A stretch of 64,000 nucleotides of DNA, taken from assembly GCA_937897645.1 (NCBI GenBank), contig CALCNV010000147.1, positions 1 through 64,000 of the forward strand, in the 5' to 3' direction. Position numbers and translations under genes: made by a program. Origin of the DNA: an uncultured Lysobacteraceae bacterium (GTDB lineage: Bacteria > Pseudomonadota > Gammaproteobacteria > Xanthomonadales > Xanthomonadaceae). Positions 19,753 to 26,966 of this stretch are shown here, one piece after another. The notes under the pieces were generated by a model, which had not been told where the DNA came from, made no database searches, and saw only the letters and a program-made list of their open reading frames with translations. Position 1 is the stretch's first letter. Each line of letters starts with the position of its first letter.

Positions 19753-20001
19753 TCAGCCGGCGAGTTTACGGCTGACGAAGGCGTCGACGGTTTGTATGGA
19801 ATCGAAATTCGCCGGGATCATTTCGTCGGGCACGATCGACAACTTGAATTCGTCTTCCAGGAAGAAAATAAGTTCGTGGATGCCGGTGGAATCGATGATG
19901 CCACCGCGGATCAACGAGTCCTGGTCGCCGATGGCGGCTTCATCGTCGGAGAACAGGAAGTTCTCCAGTATGAATTTCTTGATCTGTTGCTTCTGCAGCA
20001 T
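19753..20001 (-). CDS. Acyl carrier protein
   Basis: An 82-residue carrier protein, first gene of a four-gene minus-strand operon (ACP, ligase, NadE-like, GNAT). The 4'-phosphopantetheine attachment serine is Ser38 in GGIIDSTGIHEL, a variant of the usual DSL motif with Thr in place of Leu. The helical flanks (ILENFLFSDDEAAIGD; LEDEFKLSIVPDEM; DSIQTVDAFVSRKL) fit the four-helix ACP fold. AGGGGAA precedes the ATG at 20001. DSTGI-type carriers of this size are seen beside dedicated acyl-activating ligases rather than in fatty-acid synthesis, which supports a role in loading one special acyl group. Confidence 0.9.
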   Translation of the reverse strand: MLQKQQIKKFILENFLFSDDEAAIGDQDSLIRGGIIDSTGIHELIFFLEDEFKLSIVPDEMIPANFDSIQTVDAFVSRKLAG

Positions 20002-20157
20002 GGGTTCCCCTGGAAGAATCAAGCTCGTGTGTTGAAGGAATACAACGCCGGGAGGGCCGATTTCCGGCCAGCGCGAAGGGTGTTGCAGGCGCCCACTGCC
20101 GCCATTGGCCGATGCTACCATCCGGGCCTGATCCGATTCGTGCTGGAGTCATCGCCC

Positions 20158-21327
20158 ATGAAGCGCCTGTTGCTGGCCACCTTGATTGCGTTGTCGGCGT
20201 GCCGGGGCGGGGCCGATCCCGTGGCTGTGGTGCAACCCCCGCAGGCGGTGAAGGATGCCGCGCCGGAGTACCACGAATCCGAAAAGGGCCGCTATGCGGT
20301 GACAGCGCTGGTCACCGGGCTGGTGCATCCCTGGGGGCTGGCGTTCCTGCCGGACGGCAGCATGCTGGTGACCGAACGCCCGGGGCGCTTGCGCCACATC
20401 ACCCAGTCGGGCGCGATCTCCGAACCCATCAGCGGCTTGCCGAAGATCTTCGTCGATGGCCAGGCGGGACTGCTGGACGTGGTCGTGTCGCCCTCGTTCG
20501 CAACGGACCAGTGGGTCTACCTGTCGTTTGCGGAACCGACCCTGCGCGGCAACAAAGCTGGCACCGCGGTGTTGCGCGGCCGGTTGCAGGGCGATGCCTT
20601 GCTGGACGTGGAGGTGATCTACCGGCAGGAACCCAAGCTTTCGCACGGTACGCATGTCGGGTCGCGCCTGGTGTTCGATGATGCGGGCCATCTGTTCATC
20701 ACCCACGGTGACAACCGCGTGGCCGCCGCGGCCGCGCAGGAGCTAGACAAGCTGCCCGGCAAGTTGGTGCGGATCTGGCCGGACGGGCGCGTGCCTGAAG
20801 ACAATCCTTTCGTGGATCGCGCGGGCGCGCGTCCGGAGATCTGGTCGTACGGGCACCGCAACATGCAGGGCGCGGCCTTGCATCCGGTGACGCGGCAGGT
20901 GTGGACGACGGAGCACGGCCCGATGGGTGGTGACGAGTTGAACATCCCACAGGCGGGGCGCAATTACGGTTGGCCGGTGATCACGCACGGCATGGATTAC
21001 AGCGGCAAGCCGGTACCGGGTTCGACCGGCACGTCGGCACCGGGGATGGAGCCGCCGCACCATGTGTGGCCGGTGTCGCCGGGCCTGAGCGGCATGGCGT
21101 TCTACACGGGTGACCTGTTGCCGCAGTGGAAGGGCAATCTGTTCCTGGGCGGGTTGGCGTCGAGCGACCTGATCCGGTTGGAACTGGACGGCGACAAGGT
21201 GGTGCACGAGGAGCGTTTGCTGAAGTCGCGCGGGCAGCGTATCCGCGACGTGCGGCAGGGCCCCGAGGGAGCGCTGTATGTGCTGGTGGATGCGGAAGAT
21301 GGGATGTTGCTAACGATCACGCCGTAG
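20158..21327 (+). CDS. Soluble aldose/sorbosone dehydrogenase-like six-bladed propeller protein (PQQ-type), lipoprotein
   Basis: A 389-residue protein of the glucose/sorbosone dehydrogenase (YliI/Asd) family, which oxidise sugars with pyrroloquinoline quinone. The N-terminus MKRLLLATLIALSACRGG is a lipoprotein signal with lipobox LSAC, so it should sit on a membrane facing the periplasm. Propeller signatures include HPWGLAFLPDGSMLVTERPGRL, SHGTHVGSRLVFDDAG, EIWSYGHRNMQGAALHP and WTTEHGPMGGDELN. The start at 20158 has GGAG 10 nt upstream, and the frame upstream of it is antisense to the ACP. No PQQ genes are in the window, so cofactor supply is unverified. It appears to be a single-gene unit. 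Confidence 0.88.
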   Translation: MKRLLLATLIALSACRGGADPVAVVQPPQAVKDAAPEYHESEKGRYAVTALVTGLVHPWGLAFLPDGSMLVTERPGRLRHITQSGAISEPISGLPKIFVDGQAGLLDVVVSPSFATDQWVYLSFAEPTLRGNKAGTAVLRGRLQGDALLDVEVIYRQEPKLSHGTHVGSRLVFDDAGHLFITHGDNRVAAAAAQELDKLPGKLVRIWPDGRVPEDNPFVDRAGARPEIWSYGHRNMQGAALHPVTRQVWTTEHGPMGGDELNIPQAGRNYGWPVITHGMDYSGKPVPGSTGTSAPGMEPPHHVWPVSPGLSGMAFYTGDLLPQWKGNLFLGGLASSDLIRLELDGDKVVHEERLLKSRGQRIRDVRQGPEGALYVLVDAEDGMLLTITP

Positions 21328-21366
21328 GGTAGGTGTGGTTCTATCGTCGGATTGCAGTCAGGAATT

Positions 21367-21449
21367 CGTAGGCTGGGTTAGCTTTACCAACCCAGCGCTT
21401 TTGCTCAGGCATTGCGTTTGCTGGGTTGATGGAGCTAACCCAGCCTACG
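21367..21449. repeat. Four-arm palindromic repeat A
   Basis: The outer arms CGTAGGCTGGGTTAGC (21367-21382) and its exact complement (21434-21449) enclose inner arms AACCCAGC (21389-21396) and GCTGGGTT (21420-21427), which repeat the core of the outer arm. This is a dispersed intergenic palindrome type known in many bacteria. It ends 5 bp before the IS110 remnant. Confidence 0.85.
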
Positions 21450-21454
21450 GGCTC

Positions 21455-21673
21455 GGCATCCACAAACGTGGCGACAGTTACCTGCGCGGCTTGCTGGTGC
21501 ATGGCGCACGCAGCGTGCTGCGTGCTGCCACGAACAAGCCCGATGATCGCAGTCGCTGGCTGATGAACCTGTCTACCCGAAAGCACCGATACATTGCCAC
21601 GGTGGCTCAGGCCAACAAGACCGCACGCATCGCGTGGGCGGTGCTGGCGCGCAACGAGTGTTATCGCCCCTGA
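21455..21673 (+). pseudogene. IS110-family transposase, C-terminal remnant
   Basis: About 73 residues from KRGDSYLRGLLVHGARSVLR to ANKTARIAWAVLARNECY match the C-terminal end of IS110/IS1111 transposases, where RG(D/N)-x-YLR-x-LL-x-HGAR and ANK-x-ARIAWA are hallmark strings. The N-terminal RuvC-like DEDD domain and most of the protein are missing. The frame upstream of 21455 is palindromic repeat A rather than transposase. The roughly 120 nt after the stop probably belong to the element's 3' non-coding end. It is a dead fragment and cannot transpose on its own. Confidence 0.8.
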
Positions 21674-21910
21674 GCGGGGCAGCTCCACTTCACCTTGAGT
21701 TTGCTGATCTGTTGATGAGGAACATCGGTAAGACCGTCGCGGGAAGAGCCTGAGTAGGCTGGAGGCCACAAGGCCGATAACCCAATGAGGCACCCGCGAG
21801 CGACTGATCCATCATGGCCAGAAGCTACCGCTTCACTCACAGGCCGAATATACGTTCGCAATCTTTACCAAGAAAACTCAAAACAGCTTGGCAATCGGGA
21901 GGAGTCCATA

Positions 21911-21983
21911 TACAGCCTACGAGCTCTTGCTCGGATGCTCTTGATTGTCTGGAACAGCATCCGAGCAAGCTCGGACCTACAGG
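21911..21983. repeat. Palindromic repeat B (REP-like)
   Basis: CGAGCTCTTGCTCGGATGCT (21919-21938) faces AGCATCCGAGCAAGCTCG (21955-21972) with one small bulge, flanked by CCTAC on both sides. The GAGC-TTGCTCGG core resembles REP-type elements frequent in Xanthomonas and Pseudomonas genomes. Confidence 0.75.
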
Positions 21984-22013
21984 TCATGACAGTCGGAATC
22001 CACAGTTCGGATA

Positions 22014-22101
22014 GTAGGATGTGGTGAGCAAAGCGAACCGCATCAATCGCGAAAGTGACCACGCGAACGATGCGGTGCGCCTGCGGCTTACCGCATCCTA
22101 C
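22014..22101. repeat. Four-arm palindromic repeat C
   Basis: The outer arms GTAGGATGTGGTGAGC (22014-22029) and GCTTACCGCATCCTAC (22086-22101) pair with two mismatches. The inner arms ACCGCATC (22037-22044) and GATGCGGT (22069-22076) repeat the outer core. The architecture is identical to repeat A, but the core sequence differs. Confidence 0.8.
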
Positions 22102-22151
22102 GGGGCCTTTAGAGCAACACGATTATTTTCTTGCAGCATACCGCTTGCTAA

Positions 22152-22177
22152 GGTGATGGAGCCAACCCGGCCTAACG
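22152..22177. repeat. Decayed half-copy of repeat A
   Basis: GGTGATGGAGCCAACCCGGC followed by CTAACG closely resembles the right half of repeat A (GTTGATGGAGCTAACCCAGC then CTACG). The matching left half is not recognisable. Confidence 0.5.
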
Positions 22178-22204
22178 CGCTAGTCATGACTCAGTTGTTA
22201 GGAG

Positions 22205-22534
22205 CTATTTTCTCCGCTTTCTAGTGGCATAGGTGATATTGGATGGTGGCGTTCTTAACGGTTGGTCATTGAGTAAGTGCTTTGTGGCCCAAGGGGACAG
22301 GCGAGCAGCTTGTCTACGATGGTCGCGAGGCTCGCGCACTATATATTTAGCCAGACTTGGTGAAAGTGAGGCCTTTCCCTCAGCAACCATACAAAGATGG
22401 GCAACCAAGTCATAGTGATTCCGGAACTCACCACTAGGTACATCGAGTGTACGGAGGGAATGGAGTAACCGCGTATGGCGAAAAAAATCTTCATCGATTG
22501 GCGCATCGCACAATGGGCATTTAAATGCACTCAT
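22205..22534 (-). CDS. Small C2H2-type zinc-binding protein of unknown function
   Basis: A 109-residue protein I do not recognise as a named family. The N-terminus FKCPLCDAPIDEDFFRHTRLLH has the spacing C-x2-C-x10-H-x4-H, typical of a C2H2-like zinc finger. The rest is basic, ending TYATRKRRK, which would suit nucleic-acid binding. The start is ATG 22534 with a weak ribosome-binding site. Its base composition is visibly more AT-rich than its neighbours, and it lies beside IS110 and palindrome debris, so recent acquisition is likely. It could also be an unexpressed relic. No partner gene is evident. Confidence 0.55.
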   Translation of the reverse strand: MSAFKCPLCDAPIDEDFFRHTRLLHSLRTLDVPSGEFRNHYDLVAHLCMVAEGKASLSPSLAKYIVREPRDHRRQAARLSPWATKHLLNDQPLRTPPSNITYATRKRRK

Positions 22535-22547
22535 AGGAATGGCCTAA

Positions 22548-23498
22548 CTACTGATAAGAGGGCCGAATGATATCCCCCTTCCGCGCAATAAAATCCACCG
22601 TAGTAATGCACAGCTTCTCCGGCGGCACATGCGCGAACTGCGGGTGTACCGGCATCTCGGCCAGTTGCTGCAGGCGGTTGGGGCGGGTGGTGGACGTGTC
22701 CAGCACGATCTCGTAACCCAACGCCGCCGCGCCTTCCACGAACTCATGCGCCCGCATCCGGTTCTGGTACAGGAACGCGTTGTTCCACAGCGCCCACTCT
22801 TGGTCCGAATAGCGCAGGTAGTTCAACTGGTGCACCTTCGGGTCCACGTACGCATAGTGATCCCCGCAATTCACCGAATGGAACATCACCCCGCCCGGTG
22901 ACAGGATGCGCAACGACTCGCGGTGCATCGCCGCGATGGCGTCCGCCGGCACGTGTTCCAGCACACTGTTGGAAAACACTACGTCCACCTCGCCATCCGC
23001 CAGCGTCGTGCGCGTCGCATCCGCGGGCGCCGCGTACTGGATCACCCCATCGCTCGCAGCCGCCAGATCCACGCCATCCTGCAAACCCGCGACGAGTCGC
23101 GCATGGCGCGCGCGCACGTCCGCGAGATCGCTGCCACTGGTCGTCGCAATCACCTCCAGGAAATCCCCCAGTTCAGCCACTGCAGCGCGCACCAGGTCTT
23201 CCTGCAGGTGCCGGGTCAGGTCATACGTCGTCACCCGGCCCGCGCCCGCCAGGTACAGTGCAAACGGAAACGTCGGATACCAGCCCGTGCCTATCTCGAA
23301 GAAACGCGTCCCGGCGATCGGGATGCCAGCGTCGCGCAGGTGCGCCACCATGATGGTCCAGTCTTCCACCTTGATGGCCAGCTCCCTGCGGAAATTCTGC
23401 AGGCCGCCGAAGCGACGCTGCAGCCGGTAATGCAACGCATCGCCGCCCGGCATCACGCCAAGCGCCTTCTGGATCAGTCCCTTCAATCTCCAATGCAT
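22548..23498 (-). CDS. Class I SAM-dependent methyltransferase
   Basis: A 316-residue methyltransferase. Motif I is FFEIGTGWYPTFPFALYLAG (an E-x-G-x-G loop with a longer insert). The acidic motif II position is VTTYDLTRHL. Motif IV is DVVFSNSVLEHVP, followed by ESLRILSPGGVMFHSVN. AGGAAGG lies 3 nt upstream of the ATG at 23498. It is the last gene of a minus-strand run (glycosyltransferase, AsnB, methyltransferase), separated from asnB by about 100 bp that hold a palindromic repeat. The context points to O-methylation of a sugar or acyl group in the polysaccharide. The substrate is not readable. Confidence 0.85.
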   Translation of the reverse strand: MHWRLKGLIQKALGVMPGGDALHYRLQRRFGGLQNFRRELAIKVEDWTIMVAHLRDAGIPIAGTRFFEIGTGWYPTFPFALYLAGAGRVTTYDLTRHLQEDLVRAAVAELGDFLEVIATTSGSDLADVRARHARLVAGLQDGVDLAAASDGVIQYAAPADATRTTLADGEVDVVFSNSVLEHVPADAIAAMHRESLRILSPGGVMFHSVNCGDHYAYVDPKVHQLNYLRYSDQEWALWNNAFLYQNRMRAHEFVEGAAALGYEIVLDTSTTRPNRLQQLAEMPVHPQFAHVPPEKLCITTVDFIARKGDIIRPSYQ

Positions 23499-23566
23499 TT
23501 ACCTTCCTCGCTGGGCGGTGGGGCTAGCAACCACCTTTAATTCAACTGCGCATAGATCCATTCGAT

Positions 23567-23650
23567 CGTCATCCCCGCGAAGGCGGGGACCCAGTGACTT
23601 CAGGTCGTTGCAAGCAAAGGCGCTGGGTTCCCGCTTTCGCGGGAATGACG
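23567..23650. repeat. Palindromic repeat D overlapping the asnB 3' end
   Basis: The 28-nt arms at 23567-23594 and 23623-23650 are near-perfect complements. They begin CGTCATCCCCGCGAAGGCGG and end with its counterpart CCCGCTTTCGCGGGAATGACG; each arm is itself a small hairpin. This CGTCATTCCCGCGAA-type element is a common dispersed intergenic palindrome. The asnB stop codon (23600-23602) lies inside it. Confidence 0.9.
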
Positions 23651-25606
23651 GCTGATATTTTCATGGTGCACCAGCATGGTCGAGAGTATGCCGACGAACG
23701 CCTGGTTGTCCGCGAACCCGGTCGCACGCCCCTGGCGGCATTTCTCGAATAGGCGATTGACCGCGGCCGCATCGAAATAGCCGGCGTCCCGGATGCGTGA
23801 TTCGCTCATCAGGTCCGCGACGTAATCCAGCGGCTTCCCATCGAAGAAGAAGCTCTGGCTGTCCGGCGCGCGGTAAGGCTGCTTGGTGCGGTTGACGATG
23901 TCGTCCGGCAATAAGGCCTGCCCCGTACCTGATACGGGGTCGGCGAGCGCGCGGCGCAGGATGTGCTTCTCGGTCATGCCGCGGATCTTGAAGCTGGGTG
24001 GCAGCGTGTTGGCGAACTCGATCAGGCGATGGTCCAGGTAGGGGAAGCGGCCCTCGATGGAGTTCGCCATCGCCACGCGGTCACCCTGCGACGACAGCAG
24101 GTAGCCGGCCAGCAGCGACTTCGCTTCCACGTACTGGTCGCGTGCCAGTGGGCTCCAAGACTGGATCGCGGACGGCAGGGTGTCTTCGTAGGCGGTCAAT
24201 GGATCCCAGCCCGCTGCCAGCGTACGCAGTTCCGGCGACAGGAACGACAGCGCGCGTTGCGACGTGGTCCAGCGCGGCACGTGCGCGAAGATGGGGCGTT
24301 GCAGGTGTTCCATGCCCTGGCCGAAGAACGACTGCGCGAAGGCCGGGTTGCTGACCGGTGAGTTGTGCAGGTAGCCGTACAGGCGCTCCAGCAGGCGTGG
24401 GCGCAGGCGCGAGTTGGGCTGGCGTGCCCAGAACCGCCGCACCTTGGCTTCCTTGAACAGGTCGTAGCCGCCGAACACTTCGTCCGCGCCTTCGCCGGTC
24501 AGCACCACCTTGTAGCCATGCTGGCGGACGCTGCCGGCCAGCAGCATCAACGGCACAGGCGCGGTGCGCAGCACCGGCGTTTCGGTGTGGCGTATCAAGC
24601 GCGGGAAGGACTCACCGATGTCGCGGCGCGTGCAGCGCAGGGTGGTGTGGTCAGTGCCTAGGTGGCGCACCATCGCCTGCTGGTAGTCGCTCTCATCGTA
24701 CTCGCCGTCTTCGAACGCTACCGAGAACGTGCGCACCGGCGTGTCGGTGAAGCCGCGGATCAGCGCGACGATGCCGGACGAATCCAGGCCGCCACTCAGG
24801 TACGCGCCCACCGGCACGTCGGCGCGCAGCTGCAGGCGCACGGCGTCGATCAGCAGTTCGCGCAGCTCCGCGGTGGCGTGTTCAATGCTGTGCGGATAGC
24901 GCGAGGGCGAAGTCTCCTGCGCGGTCGGGAAGGTCCAGTCCCAATAGCGCGTCAGGGTTTCCGTGCCGTCGCGCTCGATGGCCAGCAGGCATCCGGGCGG
25001 CAGGCTTTGCACGCCTTGGTACAACGTGTCCGGATCCACCGCGGACCAATACGTCAGCGTCTGCATCAGCCCGAGTGGGTTGAGTTGTGCGCATTCGGGC
25101 AGCACCGCCAGCAGCGACTTTATTTCCGAAGCAAACCAGATGCGTCCGCCGCTGCGCGTGTGGAACAGCGGCCGGATGCCGGCGCGGTCGCGTGCCAGCA
25201 CCAGGCGCTGGCGTTCCGAATCCCACACCGCGATGGCGAACTGTCCGTTGAGGTGCTGGACGAAGTCGTCGCCGTAACGGTCGTAGAGGTGCACGATCAC
25301 TTCGGTGTCGGAGTGCGTATAGAAGCGGTGCCCCAGCGCTTCCAGATCCTTGCGCAGTTCCACGTAGTTGAAGATTTCGCCGTTGAAGACGGTCCACGCC
25401 GTGCGCCGCTCGTTGTGGATCGGCTGGTCACCCGTGGCAAGGTCGATGATCGACAGGCGCGCGTGCGCCAGGCCGACGCCGGGTTCGGCATGGAAACCGA
25501 AGCCGTCAGGCCCGCGGTGCGCAAGCGTGTGGATCATCCGTTCCAGCACGGGGCGTGCGGCATCGGCGCTGACGCCTGGTCCACTGAAACCTGCAATTCC
25601 ACACAT
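23600..25606 (-). CDS. asnB: Asparagine synthase (glutamine-hydrolysing) family amidotransferase of the EPS region
   Basis: A 668-residue two-domain enzyme. The class II glutaminase domain begins at the catalytic Cys2 (MCGIAGF), with RGPDG, FNGEIFNY and ARDRAGIRPLF. The synthetase domain has the PP-loop SGGLDSS at residues 271-277 and GEGADEVFGGYDLFKEAKVR. It resembles the asparagine synthases of XrtA/PEP-CTERM loci, which probably amidate polysaccharide uronic acids or a precursor rather than make free asparagine. That role is inference. The last 16 residues (RHSRESGNPAPLLATT) are encoded by palindromic repeat D and are not family sequence. It lies 17 bp downstream of a glycosyltransferase gene on the same strand. 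Confidence 0.93.
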   Translation of the reverse strand: MCGIAGFSGPGVSADAARPVLERMIHTLAHRGPDGFGFHAEPGVGLAHARLSIIDLATGDQPIHNERRTAWTVFNGEIFNYVELRKDLEALGHRFYTHSDTEVIVHLYDRYGDDFVQHLNGQFAIAVWDSERQRLVLARDRAGIRPLFHTRSGGRIWFASEIKSLLAVLPECAQLNPLGLMQTLTYWSAVDPDTLYQGVQSLPPGCLLAIERDGTETLTRYWDWTFPTAQETSPSRYPHSIEHATAELRELLIDAVRLQLRADVPVGAYLSGGLDSSGIVALIRGFTDTPVRTFSVAFEDGEYDESDYQQAMVRHLGTDHTTLRCTRRDIGESFPRLIRHTETPVLRTAPVPLMLLAGSVRQHGYKVVLTGEGADEVFGGYDLFKEAKVRRFWARQPNSRLRPRLLERLYGYLHNSPVSNPAFAQSFFGQGMEHLQRPIFAHVPRWTTSQRALSFLSPELRTLAAGWDPLTAYEDTLPSAIQSWSPLARDQYVEAKSLLAGYLLSSQGDRVAMANSIEGRFPYLDHRLIEFANTLPPSFKIRGMTEKHILRRALADPVSGTGQALLPDDIVNRTKQPYRAPDSQSFFFDGKPLDYVADLMSESRIRDAGYFDAAAVNRLFEKCRQGRATGFADNQAFVGILSTMLVHHENISRHSRESGNPAPLLATT

Positions 25607-25623
25607 CGGGTTGAATGCTCCTG

Positions 25624-26832
25624 CTACGGGTTCGAGGGTCGGCTGTGGTCAGTGGGCGAGGGCAGGCGCGTTGCGCGTGCCATGGCCAGGGCTTCTTCGC
25701 ATGCGACGAGGGTATCTTCGGCCACCTGGCGCCAGTCGCGCGAGAACTTGCGCGCCAGGGCGGCTTCGTCCCAATCGCGTTGCAATACCTGCGCCAGGCC
25801 GTTGGCCAGCGCCGGCACGTCGCGGACAGGTACCAGTACGCCGCTGCTGGCATCCACTACTTCGGGAATGCCGCCGACCGCCGTTGCCACCACCGGCCGG
25901 CCGCAGGCCAGCGCTTCGACCAGCACGTTCGGATGTCCTTCCGAATAGCTGGGCAAGGTGACCACGCTGGATGCCGCCATCCAGCGTGCAACTTCCGCCG
26001 GCGGTTGCGCGCCCGCCAGCCGTAGCTGAAGGGAGGCGTCCTGCATCGTGTTGATGCGCGCGGACAATTCCTCCTGCAGCGGGCCTTCGCCCACCAGCAC
26101 CAAGTGCAGGCCGGGACGCGTGGCCGACAGCGTGTGGCATGCTTCAAGCAATTCCAGCAGTCCCTTTTCCGCCACCAGGCGGCCGACGTAAACCACCACG
26201 TCAGCGTCCTGCGGTAGCCCAAGTGCATCGCGCGCCGCGTTGCGATCAGAGGGATGGAAGATGGCGGCATCGCAGCCGTTGGGGATCACCCGCACACGAT
26301 CAGCCTGTGCGCCGTAGTCCTGCATGGCCACGCGCCCCAGGTCTTCGCTGACCACCAGCAGGCGCTGCGCCGACTGCACCACGGGACGCGTCAAGCGGCG
26401 GCTGATGGCGTCACGCACGCGCAGGTCCGAGCCGCGTGCCCCGGCGACCAGGGGCACGCCCGCCTTGCGCGCTGCCAGCATGGCGCCGTAGGCATCCGGG
26501 TAAAGCCAGTATGAAAGCACCACGTCCGGCGCGAAGGCGCGCAGAGGTTCGTCCAGTGCGCGCGCGCACAGTCGGCCATTGAAGGGCCGCGACAGCGCAG
26601 GGAGTGCGGGGTAGTCGACGTAGTCCACGCTGCAGCCTGCCACTGATTGCGCTGGATCGGCCGCCCGGAACAGGTAACTGCGTGGCCGTGCCCAGCGCGG
26701 GTAGGAGGCGACGGGGCTGACCACGTGCACCGTTGCAAGTTTGGCCAGTTCACGGATCGTCTGGTAGACCGGTCGGCCGCGGTTGGGTTCGCCTGCGATG
26801 GGAAACTGCGACGTGACGATCAGCAGGCGCAT
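25624..26832 (-). CDS. Family 4 glycosyltransferase (GT-B fold)
   Basis: A 402-residue glycosyltransferase. The N-terminal Rossmann half starts MRLLIVTSQFPIAGEPNRG, with the G-rich acceptor loop. The C-terminal GT1-family domain has VVVYVGRLVAEKGLLELLEA, LVLVGEGPLQEEL and the nucleotide-binding E-x7-E in SYSEGHPNVLVEALACGRPVVAT. The ATG at 26832 is preferred to an upstream extension because it opens the conserved first strand; no clear Shine-Dalgarno precedes it. It is followed by asnB after 17 bp and presumably transcribed with it. The role is to add a sugar to the lipid-linked repeat unit in the cytoplasm; donor and acceptor are unknown. Confidence 0.9.
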   Translation of the reverse strand: MRLLIVTSQFPIAGEPNRGRPVYQTIRELAKLATVHVVSPVASYPRWARPRSYLFRAADPAQSVAGCSVDYVDYPALPALSRPFNGRLCARALDEPLRAFAPDVVLSYWLYPDAYGAMLAARKAGVPLVAGARGSDLRVRDAISRRLTRPVVQSAQRLLVVSEDLGRVAMQDYGAQADRVRVIPNGCDAAIFHPSDRNAARDALGLPQDADVVVYVGRLVAEKGLLELLEACHTLSATRPGLHLVLVGEGPLQEELSARINTMQDASLQLRLAGAQPPAEVARWMAASSVVTLPSYSEGHPNVLVEALACGRPVVATAVGGIPEVVDASSGVLVPVRDVPALANGLAQVLQRDWDEAALARKFSRDWRQVAEDTLVACEEALAMARATRLPSPTDHSRPSNP

Positions 26833-26966
26833 GGGCGGTATCGTGGACCCGGGAGCATGGAGTTTAGCGGCCAGAACCGCCTGCCAACCATGGGCAATGC
26901 GGCGTGGCCGCACTTATGCTTGGATGGCGTTGGTACTGCCATGCAGTAATCCTTTGGGGAGGTTGA

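Noticed and set aside
22014..22101. A small gene or ncRNA in the palindromic scar
   Set aside because: The structure is fully explained by the four-arm inverted repeat; no promoter or T-run accompanies it.
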